From NCBI GenBank assembly GCA_024103425.1, contig JAGFIS010000025.1, forward strand, positions 18,856 to 82,855: a stretch of 64,000 bases of DNA. The letters are read 5' to 3'. A model generated the notes under the pieces. It ran no database searches. It was not told the DNA's origin and worked only from the letters and a program-made list of their open reading frames with translations. Positions 43,398-51,413 of the stretch are shown here, piece after piece. Source of the stretch: Chitinophagaceae bacterium (GTDB lineage: Bacteria; Bacteroidota; Bacteroidia; Chitinophagales; Chitinophagaceae). Numbering within the stretch: position 1 is the first letter of the stretch; the number at the start of each line of letters is the position of its first letter. A program made the position numbers and the translations under genes.

Positions 43398-45359
43398 ATC
43401 TCCGATTCCATCAAGGTCAGGAATAAAGGACATCAGACGTTTCAAAGAATAGCAGGATGGTTCGGACGCATCTACTCTACCGAACTCAATCCGCTTTATA
43501 ATCTCGGCAGCCTTTCGGTGCTGATGTTTACCATTGCATGCATCTCGGGCATCTATGTGTTTATTTTCTATAACATCAATCCGCGAAATGCATGGGAATC
43601 GGTAGAGGCTATTTCGGGTAACTTTTTCAACGGATGGATGCGTAACATTCACCGTTATTCGTCAGATTTGTTAGTAGTATTTATTCTGATGCACTTGATC
43701 CACACGCTGTTTACAAGTAAGTTTAAAAGACTTATCTCGTGGATCAGTGGTGTAATTTCTTTCCTGGTGGTTGTGACTATCGGTGTTACCGGATTCATTC
43801 TGGTGTGGGATCAGAAAGCGAAACTGACGGGGTATCTTACCGCTAAGCTGTTTTCGGGAGTACCCATTTTCGATCCGTCTATAATGGGGGCATTTTTGTT
43901 GAATGACCTGAATGTAGTAGGCGGATTCTTTAAGGTGGCTTTGTTCGGTCATATAGTGCTGTCATTAGTTACGGTAATCATCATCTGGATTCATGTACTG
44001 CGGATATCAAAACCCAAAATATTCCCTCCGAAAAAACTGATGTTATATGCAGGCATTGCTTTGGGAATAATTGCCATCCTCTTTCCTGTAAAGAGTGATC
44101 CTCCGGCACAAATGACCAACCTTCCCGCAGAAACAACCTTCGACTGGTTCTTTTATTTCGGATATTATTTGATGAAGGTTTTCAGTGTTTGGCAAAACTG
44201 GGTAATTCTGATTGGTTCGGGACTGATATTGAGTATCCTGCCGTTTATGCTGAGGAGGAAAGACAGGCCTCCGGTGAAGATTGATCTCGACCTGTGTAAT
44301 GCCTGTAACCTTTGTGCGTACGACTGTCCGTATGATGCGATAGATATGCTGATTCACAACGGAGAACGCAAGGCGATTCTCTCTCCCGATAAATGTGTGG
44401 GTTGTACGATCTGTATCGGTTCATGTGCTGAGCATGCAATTACCCATCCCGAGTTTCCGGTTTTTAATATCCAGAAAGCTCCGGAACGCCGGGATATGAC
44501 GGTATTTACATGCAGCTTCTTCCCCGAGGCGAAATTTCCCTCTGAGTTGAATGTGAAGCAGTACAAGGTTCCTTGTCTCGGAAGCGTGATGGCGAAAGAC
44601 GTGCAGAAGATGCTGGATAATAATACCGAAAAAGTGGCTTTATTAGGCTGTGAAGACTGTTACTACAGATATGGTAAAACCTGGGCTGTAAGTAAATTGA
44701 TGCACAAGCGAGCTCCGGCATTCTCGAGAAGATACGATGCATCTCAATTGAGACTATTCACTTTAAATCAATATACACCGGAAAAGCTGCTGGCATTCTC
44801 AAAAGAGAAAGAAGCAGGCAAGGAAAAAGAGGCCAGAATTATAGATCATCACAAAGTAAAACCGGTCCTGGCCACACTGATGCTCGCGGCTTTCTTCGCT
44901 TTGTTTATTCCGTTTACCAGCACCAAAGTGCGCTTCTTCAATCCTGAAGACAAAACACTGGTGGTGAACTTCAAGTATATATCGAGTGCTACCGAGTATG
45001 AACAAAATACTTCCACTATGGCGCATATGCGTTCGGTAGCACCTGTTGTTAAAAAGCGCAGTCCGGTAGTACTGAGGATATATGCATCTGACAGTCAGAA
45101 ACTGTTGTTAGAGCAACACTACAAACCTCGCGGTATGCGCAATGATATTGCGATGTTTATTTTCACGCAGATGAATGTTCAGGAAGATAAAGTGGATGTA
45201 GTGTTACAGGAGACCGAGGGCAGCAAGAAGACCTTGTCGCTCAAAGATATTCCTGTTGTTAAAGGAGACGGCACATTTGTGATTCTGAACGACGGACAAC
45301 TTGAGGTAGCCAAAGAGGGAGAGATACAGGAGACTTCCCTCAGGAAACAGGTTTTTTGA
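43362..45359 (+). CDS. Cytochrome b - 2x[4Fe-4S] ferredoxin - MvhD-like fusion, 665 aa
   Basis: The N-terminal part is a bc1-type cytochrome b with two b-heme His pairs, each 14 apart: His97/His111 and His197/His211. Two further helices follow (226-242 and 280-296). Next are two [4Fe-4S] clusters, CNACNLCAYDCP (Cys312, 315, 318, 322) and CVGCTICIGSCAE (Cys345, 348, 351, 355). An MvhD/hydrogenase-delta-like domain (about 378-470) has Cys384, Cys405, Cys430 and Cys433 (VPCLGSV, GCEDC). A last helix (500-518) precedes a soluble beta-rich tail. No Rieske gene is nearby. It probably links a quinone pool to Fe-S carriers and the CuA enzyme. A second ATG at 43380 is possible. Confidence 0.88.
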   Translation: MTQNIEMTQNIDISDSIKVRNKGHQTFQRIAGWFGRIYSTELNPLYNLGSLSVLMFTIACISGIYVFIFYNINPRNAWESVEAISGNFFNGWMRNIHRYSSDLLVVFILMHLIHTLFTSKFKRLISWISGVISFLVVVTIGVTGFILVWDQKAKLTGYLTAKLFSGVPIFDPSIMGAFLLNDLNVVGGFFKVALFGHIVLSLVTVIIIWIHVLRISKPKIFPPKKLMLYAGIALGIIAILFPVKSDPPAQMTNLPAETTFDWFFYFGYYLMKVFSVWQNWVILIGSGLILSILPFMLRRKDRPPVKIDLDLCNACNLCAYDCPYDAIDMLIHNGERKAILSPDKCVGCTICIGSCAEHAITHPEFPVFNIQKAPERRDMTVFTCSFFPEAKFPSELNVKQYKVPCLGSVMAKDVQKMLDNNTEKVALLGCEDCYYRYGKTWAVSKLMHKRAPAFSRRYDASQLRLFTLNQYTPEKLLAFSKEKEAGKEKEARIIDHHKVKPVLATLMLAAFFALFIPFTSTKVRFFNPEDKTLVVNFKYISSATEYEQNTSTMAHMRSVAPVVKKRSPVVLRIYASDSQKLLLEQHYKPRGMRNDIAMFIFTQMNVQEDKVDVVLQETEGSKKTLSLKDIPVVKGDGTFVILNDGQLEVAKEGEIQETSLRKQVF

Positions 45360-45412
45360 GCGTTTTAAATCAGATGCAGGGCCTTAAGACATTTGCGCGA
45401 CAGTCGCATTTT

Positions 45413-45555
45413 GCTCCACTGAAGCTGGATTGCGTTCCTACGTTTTGGTAGCTTGCCGAAGTGGCGGATTTTTAGCAAAAAAGCTTAATAGAAACCTAAA
45501 TGTTCAACCTAGTAAAAATGTCCAATCCCGGCCTGTCTGGCTGGGAAGGCATTTC
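45413..45555. repeat. Partial copy of the composite repeat (right half)
   Basis: This segment contains GGATTGCGTTCCTACG, GCTTGCCGAAGTGGCGG and a downstream CCCGGCCTGTCTGGC-type stretch that align with the right half of the repeats at 48041-48380 and 49081-49432. The left half with the AAATAAATGGGTGGATGAAAAC hairpin is missing. It lies 3' of the lipoprotein gene at 45615-46586. Confidence 0.7.
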
Positions 45556-45614
45556 CGACCACTTTTACCAAACGAGTTGTTAGCGGTTTGTTGACTTATT
45601 TTAGAATTGATATC

Positions 45615-46586
45615 TTAATTTAGAGTCATTTTGTTCACACTAAGTGTCAAATTTCGCAAATCTTGTTTCATAAGTTTAATGATTGATTCAAGTTGGTCAT
45701 ACATGTTAGCTCTATTCTCAAGCTGGTCTGAAGTGTATTTACCACCTGCATCAAAATAGATTTCAACCGTATTATTGCCGGATTTACTTTTTAATGAAGC
45801 AACTTGTCCAAAAGTTTTCCAATTGTCTACAAGTTGCTCTCGTAGCGAAATTTCGTCCTTATTATTAGGGTTTTTATAATTTAAATAGTACCAAATTGAA
45901 GGTGGATAAACTGATGAAGTTTCAGTCGCAAACCAAATTTCCTTTAACACATTCCTTGGGTGATTAAATTTTATTTTTTGCTTATTGGTCAAAATTAAAA
46001 CACCAATTACAGCGTCTGCAAGCCCTGTTCCTATACCGATATAATCAGAAGTTTTACTTTCATTATTTGAGGATACCAAAACACCAGTTGCTATTGCTGT
46101 CAGTGATCCAAGAATAATAGAACCGACAGTAAGTCGGGTTTCCTTTTTCATTTCATTCTCTTTCATATAAGATACTATCTGATTAATTCTTTCCTCTTCA
46201 CAATCTAATTCCGCTGAAACTGAGGAAATTTCCAATGAAGCTAAATCAATCTTATTGTTAATTTCTTGCCTGATTTTGATTACTTCAATTTGACTTTGTA
46301 ATGAATGGGTTTCTTTAACTTCATTAATCTTGTTAATGTAAGAAGATAATAAATCTAAGACACCAATTGCATTGGCAAGGTTGATGTCCTTTGTATTAAA
46401 ATGAGAAGTAAGTGTGGTATCAATCCTTAATTCATGGATAGGTTTGGGGATATCATCTATAGAATAGTTATAAGTGTTTTCTTGATTGCAATTACTTTTA
46501 TTTAAATGTGCCACTAATGAGCTCTTTTGCATTGTAGCACATGAGGAAACGCTAATAAGAATCGTAATAAGTATGAAATTTTTCAT
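45615..46586 (-). CDS. Hypothetical lipoprotein with membrane hairpin, 323 aa
   Basis: No family is recognised. The signal sequence ends in a lipobox (ISVSSC, Cys16). Residues about 85-145 form a predicted coiled coil (EVIKIRQEINNKIDLASLEIS in part). Two hydrophobic segments follow (VGSIILGSLTAIATGVLVSS and YIGIGTGLADAVIGVLIL). The C-terminus is hydrophilic and ends in a helical segment. The gene is AT-rich compared with core neighbours and stands alone between repeat elements, which suggests recent acquisition. Confidence 0.7.
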   Translation of the reverse strand: MKNFILITILISVSSCATMQKSSLVAHLNKSNCNQENTYNYSIDDIPKPIHELRIDTTLTSHFNTKDINLANAIGVLDLLSSYINKINEVKETHSLQSQIEVIKIRQEINNKIDLASLEISSVSAELDCEEERINQIVSYMKENEMKKETRLTVGSIILGSLTAIATGVLVSSNNESKTSDYIGIGTGLADAVIGVLILTNKQKIKFNHPRNVLKEIWFATETSSVYPPSIWYYLNYKNPNNKDEISLREQLVDNWKTFGQVASLKSKSGNNTVEIYFDAGGKYTSDQLENRANMYDQLESIIKLMKQDLRNLTLSVNKMTLN

Positions 46587-46745
46587 AATTGTCGTTTCGT
46601 TTGTATAATGACCACTGACGTATTGGCACTTGGCAAAGAAGTGGATTTCGCAGAACTAAACTTTCGATCCTACACGAAAGTTGGTACAGGGTAGAGAGTT
46701 CAACTAACCGCTGAGCCCGCTTTGTTGCTAAACGTGTATTATGGA

Positions 46746-48005
46746 CTATTGCGTCTTTATTATTTTCATTGTAATTGCGTTCTTTTGATTGTCAATTCTT
46801 AAAAAATAAATTCCTGCTTTCAATTCTAATAAGTTAATGACAGGATTGTCATTATTGACCTGCCAATGTTTAATAGTTTGTCCTAAACTGTTCAATATTG
46901 TTAATTGGTATTTTTGTAAACCGATGTTTTTAATGTGAATTATGTCCGCGAAAGGATTTGGATAAATGATAATCGAATCCTTATTGAGAACTTCAATTGT
47001 TGTGGTTGTTTGATTTTTTAGAAACCATTTTTTTGCTTCGTTGTCAGTAATAAACCGTTCAAATATAGCATTACCGGCCTTACTATTACCGGTGGCCGAC
47101 CAATGTAATCCGTCATTAGGTTTTACATCAGTAGGGCAGTTCCATCTGAAACCGTCATTGCGTTGGTTTTTTCCGTCAGCCCACAGGTAAGCACTCCAGT
47201 CTAATACAGGAGCCTTTTTGTTTGCCCCGACAAATGACAATGAGCTGTCTCCTGAAATTTGGTTTTCAATCAACCATTTCATAGCCCAACCGTTAAAATA
47301 GTCTCTGGGTTGTTTAAGCCCATTTCCAACATTGTTTGAGTTGTCAAGATAACCCGCATAACCACGTGCGGTTAGATAACAAATTTGTAAGTTTGGGTAA
47401 TAGTGTAACAGAGTCTTAAAAAGCTCCTTAAATTCATCCATTAATTCTTCAGGCGCTGCAGGAAAACTTGTATTATTACTCTGAGTATTCTCTTCCTCCA
47501 ACCAAATTATTTGCACCTGATGACGGCTAACATTATTGGTGCTGAGTTGATTTTCTACATATGTCCAGTAGTTATCAGTGGAATCAACAATTTTTTGCAA
47601 GCCTTTACCACCCTTACATCCGTTGACTATTTCTAGAAAAGGGTTGATAAGGTTAAAAGTATCAGCCATATTTTTAAAACTTTCAAATTCAGTCTTTGGA
47701 TTAGATGCGCCAATAGAGAGTAAAACAATTTTCCCGGTAATACTATCCTTGTTGCCGAGATTGTTGAGGGGAGAAATATCTGCAATGGCGTTGTTTAAAT
47801 TAATTGAGTGTTGAAGTGGCTTTATATTGCTTCCAAAGTATAAACCACCTTGATATCCTTGATATAAGTTGCTGCCCAAATCTGTAATAGCGATTAATCC
47901 AGTAGAGTCATTAGAACAGTTTTGTGGAAATAATGGTTTGGTGAACGCCAACGATAACACCAACATACTGAAAGCTATTAACTTATATTTTGTTTTAATT
48001 GTCAT
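46746..48005 (-). CDS. T9SS-secreted SGNH-hydrolase-like protein, 419 aa
   Basis: A signal peptide (AFSMLVLSLAFTKPLFPQ) precedes a domain with ITDLGSNLYQGYQGG near the start and DGLHWSATGNSKAG near residue 310, a DxxH-like pattern typical of SGNH/GDSL hydrolases. The expected GDS Ser block is not clear. The last 75 residues are a type A T9SS sorting domain (IIIYPNPFADIIHI...LKAGIYFLRI). It is therefore a secreted, probably surface-anchored protein of unknown substrate. Low GC and a flanking repeat suggest transfer. Confidence 0.75.
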   Translation of the reverse strand: MTIKTKYKLIAFSMLVLSLAFTKPLFPQNCSNDSTGLIAITDLGSNLYQGYQGGLYFGSNIKPLQHSINLNNAIADISPLNNLGNKDSITGKIVLLSIGASNPKTEFESFKNMADTFNLINPFLEIVNGCKGGKGLQKIVDSTDNYWTYVENQLSTNNVSRHQVQIIWLEEENTQSNNTSFPAAPEELMDEFKELFKTLLHYYPNLQICYLTARGYAGYLDNSNNVGNGLKQPRDYFNGWAMKWLIENQISGDSSLSFVGANKKAPVLDWSAYLWADGKNQRNDGFRWNCPTDVKPNDGLHWSATGNSKAGNAIFERFITDNEAKKWFLKNQTTTTIEVLNKDSIIIYPNPFADIIHIKNIGLQKYQLTILNSLGQTIKHWQVNNDNPVINLLELKAGIYFLRIDNQKNAITMKIIKTQ

Positions 48006-48040
48006 TTTAATTTGATCGTTTTAGCATTAGCTATAACAGT

Positions 48041-48380
48041 CGCACTTGACGAAGTTCTAAAAAATAAATGGGTGGATGAAAACTTGTTTTCATCCACGGA
48101 AAATTTATTTTTTTGAGTCAAATTTCCGTCAATCCGTTTGTAAGACACAGTCCTGCAAACCTGAGGTGGGGGAAATTTCCCCGCGGTGCGGGATAGGGGT
48201 CAAGCACCGCGTAGGAACGCAACTCGGTAAAGGGTGAGGGGGCGCTGCCGGCGACACGTAGCAACTTTACTCCACCGAAGGTGGATTGCGTTCCTACGTC
48301 TGACCAGCTTGCCGAGGTGGCGGACTTTTGCAGTCCCGGTAGCCATCGGGATCAATCGAAGAACGAATTTTCAATTTACT
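48041..48380. repeat. Composite repeat, copy 1
   Basis: Full-length copy of about 340 bp. Part A (48060-48115) is a long palindrome with TGGATGAAAAC (48073-48083) and GTTTTCATCCA (48086-48096) around a 2-nt loop, itself flanked by AAATAAAT/ATTTATTT. Part B is bounded by a perfect 13-bp inverted repeat, CGTAGGAACGCAA (48210-48222) and TTGCGTTCCTACG (48286-48298), with an inner TCCACCGAAGGTGGA hairpin. Related copies are at 45413, 49081 and 63861. No transposase is visible. Confidence 0.85.
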
Positions 48381-48490
48381 AAAAAGTTCAATCCCTGCCC
48401 GTCCGGCAGAAAAGCCGTTTATCAGCCTATTGCCAATTTGTTTGTTTTGTGGTCGGCTTTCTTTTTCGGTCTTTTCATCGCTCAATCGTT

Positions 48491-49033
48491 TTATTTTGTT
48501 GTCTTACCGCCCATAGCAGTAAACACACTGTCAACAGGCTCCCAAAGTTCTATCTTATTTCCTTCTTCATCCATAATGTGTACAAATTTTCCATAATCAA
48601 ATGTTTCAATGCTGTCAAGAATGGTTACTCCGTTGTTTTTTAGTTTGTTCACAAGTCCTTCAATATTTTGAACACGATAGTTTATCATAAATTCCTTTTT
48701 TGAAGGTGAGAAATATTCACTTCCCTTCTTAAACGGACTCCATTGCAGATAATTTATTTCGTCTGGTCTGTTTGCATTTCTAAATTCAAAACTTGAACCC
48801 CATTGATTAACTTCAAGTCCTAAATTATTTGAATACCATTCCTTTGTTTTGTCAGGGTTCTCGGAAAAAAAGAATATTCCTCCAATGCCTGTCACCTTAG
48901 GTGTCGTGTCTTGTTGAGCAAGTGGTTCGTCAGAATGATTTTTTTGTTCTGCCATATTTTTTGATTTATTAGTTGTCAAGTTGCAACTTGCCAATGTTGC
49001 TAAAATGAAAGTCGTAATTATTAAATTTTTCAT
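48491..49033 (-). CDS. VOC family (glyoxalase-fold) lipoprotein, 180 aa
   Basis: I use the ATG at 49033, which starts a lipoprotein signal (IITTFILATLASC, lipobox LASC, Cys17). The frame extends upstream to 49408 only by chance through the repeat. The mature part is one VOC/glyoxalase domain (about 48-168): GIGGIFFFSENPDKTKEWYS, NYLQWSPF and FVHIMDEEGNKIELWEP. These are typical of small dioxygenase/lyase-like VOC proteins, and a membrane-anchored form is unusual. The gene is flanked on both sides by the same composite repeat. Confidence 0.85.
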   Translation of the reverse strand: MKNLIITTFILATLASCNLTTNKSKNMAEQKNHSDEPLAQQDTTPKVTGIGGIFFFSENPDKTKEWYSNNLGLEVNQWGSSFEFRNANRPDEINYLQWSPFKKGSEYFSPSKKEFMINYRVQNIEGLVNKLKNNGVTILDSIETFDYGKFVHIMDEEGNKIELWEPVDSVFTAMGGKTTK

Positions 49034-49080
49034 AACGTTTCTTCGTTGTCGTGTTGTTTTATAAGCTGCCGCATAACACG

Positions 49081-49432
49081 GCGCTTGACAGCTTGTCCAG
49101 GCTTTTATGCCGGAAAGTTCCAAAAAATAAATGGGTGGATGAAAACTTGTTTTCAGACACAGAGAATTTATTTTTTGAGATAAAAGTTCCGTCAATCCGT
49201 TTGTAAGACGCAGTCCTGAAAACCGGAGGTAGGAAATTTTTCCGCCAAGTGGTGCAGGTGTAAAGCGCCGCGTAGGAACCCAACTCGGTAAAGGGGTGGG
49301 GGTGTCGCAGCCGGCGGCACGTAGCAACTTTACTCCACCGAAGGTGGATTGCGTTCCTACGGTTTGGCGGCTTGACGCAGGGTGGGTTTTACCGACCCCG
49401 ATAGCCATCGGAATCAGTCGAAGAACGAATTT
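49081..49432. repeat. Composite repeat, copy 2
   Basis: Same structure and orientation as copy 1. It has a 24-bp insertion-like stretch near its left end (49090-49114). The part A palindrome is eroded on its right arm (GTTTTCAGACAC). The part B inverted repeat has one mismatch (left arm from about 49270, right arm 49349-49361). Confidence 0.85.
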
Positions 49433-50068
49433 TTGTATAGTCCATTAGGACAGCATGACAGAGTAGAGAGAATTGTTCCGAGGGAAGTGTTTTATTAGAG
49501 CGGAGTCCGTCAATCCGATGTCAATCTGTTGTCAATGTATTGTCAATCCGAACTCGTTTCGGATTCTCCAAATAATGATTCATGTGGCTTGAGGCACTGA
49601 AACGATCCTGATAGCCATCAGGAAAGCGTGAAGAAGTGGAGAGAAAGACATAAGGTAGAGCGATTAATAGGACGGGTTCTAATACTCCAATAATCTACTG
49701 TTCTCACATGTGTTTTGATAAAGTATGGGTTCGAATTGCCGTCTGACCCGACGGGTAGCGATGGCTATTGCTCTCATGCTTCTCCTGACGGTGCGTGGAT
49801 AAAGTGCGGTCTCCAGACCGCTTTTAAAATAACTTTATTGCCCCCTGTCTGAATGCGCAGGAGAGCAGTCTAAGATTATTCTGTTTTTTGAGATTCCTGT
49901 CATGTGACAGGCAAGCTTCACTTCGTTCATAATGACAATGCGAACCTTTTTGAAACTTGTCATTTCGAACAAGCGAAGTGAAGTGAGAAATCACCGACAC
50001 AAGTGGCGCTTCGCCTAACCCTCGCGTCAGTAAAGTCTTTTTCAGTAATTGAAAGTTTTATACCATGA
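49433..50068. repeat. Non-coding gap with degenerate repeats
   Basis: About 640 bp contain no gene. An 11-bp tandem repeat (unit GTCAATCnGnT, four copies) lies at 49509-49552. A hairpin CCTGATaGccATCAGG is near 49608. A terminator-like GCGGTCT/AGACCGC stem followed by TTTT is at 49806-49825. A CTTCACTTCG/CGAAGTGAAG inverted repeat at about 49915-49990 is of the kind widespread between genes in Bacteroidota. Confidence 0.55.
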
Positions 50069-51394
50069 TTATTCTTTGATGAACAGAAATTGATGTCTCT
50101 CATCCACACTCTGAACTACGACAATATAACTTCCGGAAGCCAGTTGGCTCACATTAATATTTACAGCGGAATGTGTAGTAATAATACTTTGCAATCTTTT
50201 TCCTGTAATTCCATACAGCGTAATGCTACAGCCGGGTTTCAAACCTTCAATGTGTAGTATGTTATCAACAGGATTAGGATAAATTCTTATGCCATTACTG
50301 CCGCTCCGGTTTAGTGTCACAATTTTGCTCATGCCAATGCGGCCATCCCAATCGGTTTGTTTGATTCGGAAATAATAAACCTGATTGTTCCCGGACACAG
50401 GGGCTATACATTGATAGATATTATTATTGCCGGCCGGTTGGTTGCAAACATTTGAAAAAGTAATTCCATCAGCACTCTCCTGTACCGAATAGTTTTTGAC
50501 ATTTTTCTGATCGGCCACTTCCCATTTAACGATGGCATTTTCATTATCTTTCCATTGGGCAGTAATATTGATCCAGTTTACAGGCAGGGCGGATTCGGCT
50601 GTACTGAGTGTCCATCTTGAAAAGCTGCTTATTCCGGCCTGTTCTACGTAATTCTGGTTGGCATCTCTGGTACTATATCCTTTATCCATCCATGTCAGAT
50701 TATCTTCGCTTTTGAACAGTTCCAGATTATTTTCATCAAGAGCATTTAATTCCTGATTCAGGTACTGAAAGCGTATGGTGGCATTCAATCCGGCATTGTT
50801 GGATGGAGTAATGTCGTAATACCTGAGGATACTGTTGCCTGTCCCATTGTTATTTTGTTGTGATTGATGGCCACGGTGAATGGTTGTGTTTCCCATATTT
50901 TGTGAAGAGGTAATGATGGCGCCCAAATTGGCAGGGTTTACAGAAGCAGGTGCGTTTAAGTTGGCAGTACATAAAACCTGTCCGCCGTTAGCGCCAACGA
51001 TATGACTGTTCTCATTTTCTCCCTCCAGCATCCCTGTAGAACCCAGGTTAATATTGTGTTGGTTCAGTTCAATCTGGTTGGAAGTAAAAATGATTTTACC
51101 GGATACACTAATGTCTGTCTGTAAAGTAAGCTTTCCGCTTCCAGTTTTAGCTATTTCCATTTCTGAAATAGTGAGTGCCGATGTGCCGGAAATGTCATTA
51201 TCAGCGCTGCCATTGAATGTAAAGCGGCCATTGTCCGGCGATGAAATAGTGCCATCATTCACCAGGCTCATATTTTGCAAGGTGACCTGTGCATTACCTG
51301 AAAGATGCAGGTTAGCGCCGGGCGCGATGTATAACTGTGACATTGCTGCAATTGCATTGCAAAGCACAGTAATGAGTAAGAATATTTTTTTCAT
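50069..51394 (-). CDS. T9SS type A sorting-domain protein, 441 aa
   Basis: A signal peptide (IFLLITVLCNAIAAMSQ) is followed by a beta-helix-like segment beginning LYIAPGANLHLSGNAQVTLQNM. A middle region contains LPVNWINITAQWKDNENAIVKW (common in Bacteroidota surface proteins just before the sorting signal), and the C-terminal T9SS sorting domain is IRIYPNPVDNILHIEGL...LASGSYIVVV. It is 19 bp downstream of the tail-fibre-like gene and probably in the same operon. A truncated paralogue of its first 55 codons lies at 53951-54114. Its function is unknown; it is likely anchored at the surface. Confidence 0.84.
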   Translation of the reverse strand: MKKIFLLITVLCNAIAAMSQLYIAPGANLHLSGNAQVTLQNMSLVNDGTISSPDNGRFTFNGSADNDISGTSALTISEMEIAKTGSGKLTLQTDISVSGKIIFTSNQIELNQHNINLGSTGMLEGENENSHIVGANGGQVLCTANLNAPASVNPANLGAIITSSQNMGNTTIHRGHQSQQNNNGTGNSILRYYDITPSNNAGLNATIRFQYLNQELNALDENNLELFKSEDNLTWMDKGYSTRDANQNYVEQAGISSFSRWTLSTAESALPVNWINITAQWKDNENAIVKWEVADQKNVKNYSVQESADGITFSNVCNQPAGNNNIYQCIAPVSGNNQVYYFRIKQTDWDGRIGMSKIVTLNRSGSNGIRIYPNPVDNILHIEGLKPGCSITLYGITGKRLQSIITTHSAVNINVSQLASGSYIVVVQSVDERHQFLFIKE

Positions 51395-51413
51395 AAATGA
51401 ATTTTTTGATTTT

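Noticed and set aside
48234..48596. 120-codon plus-strand frame across composite repeat copy 1
   Set aside because: It joins repeat sequence to the antisense of the VOC gene and has no coherent protein features.
49034..49408. N-terminal extension of the VOC lipoprotein to 305 aa
   Set aside because: The added 125 codons run through composite repeat copy 2, and the ATG at 49033 starts a textbook lipoprotein signal.
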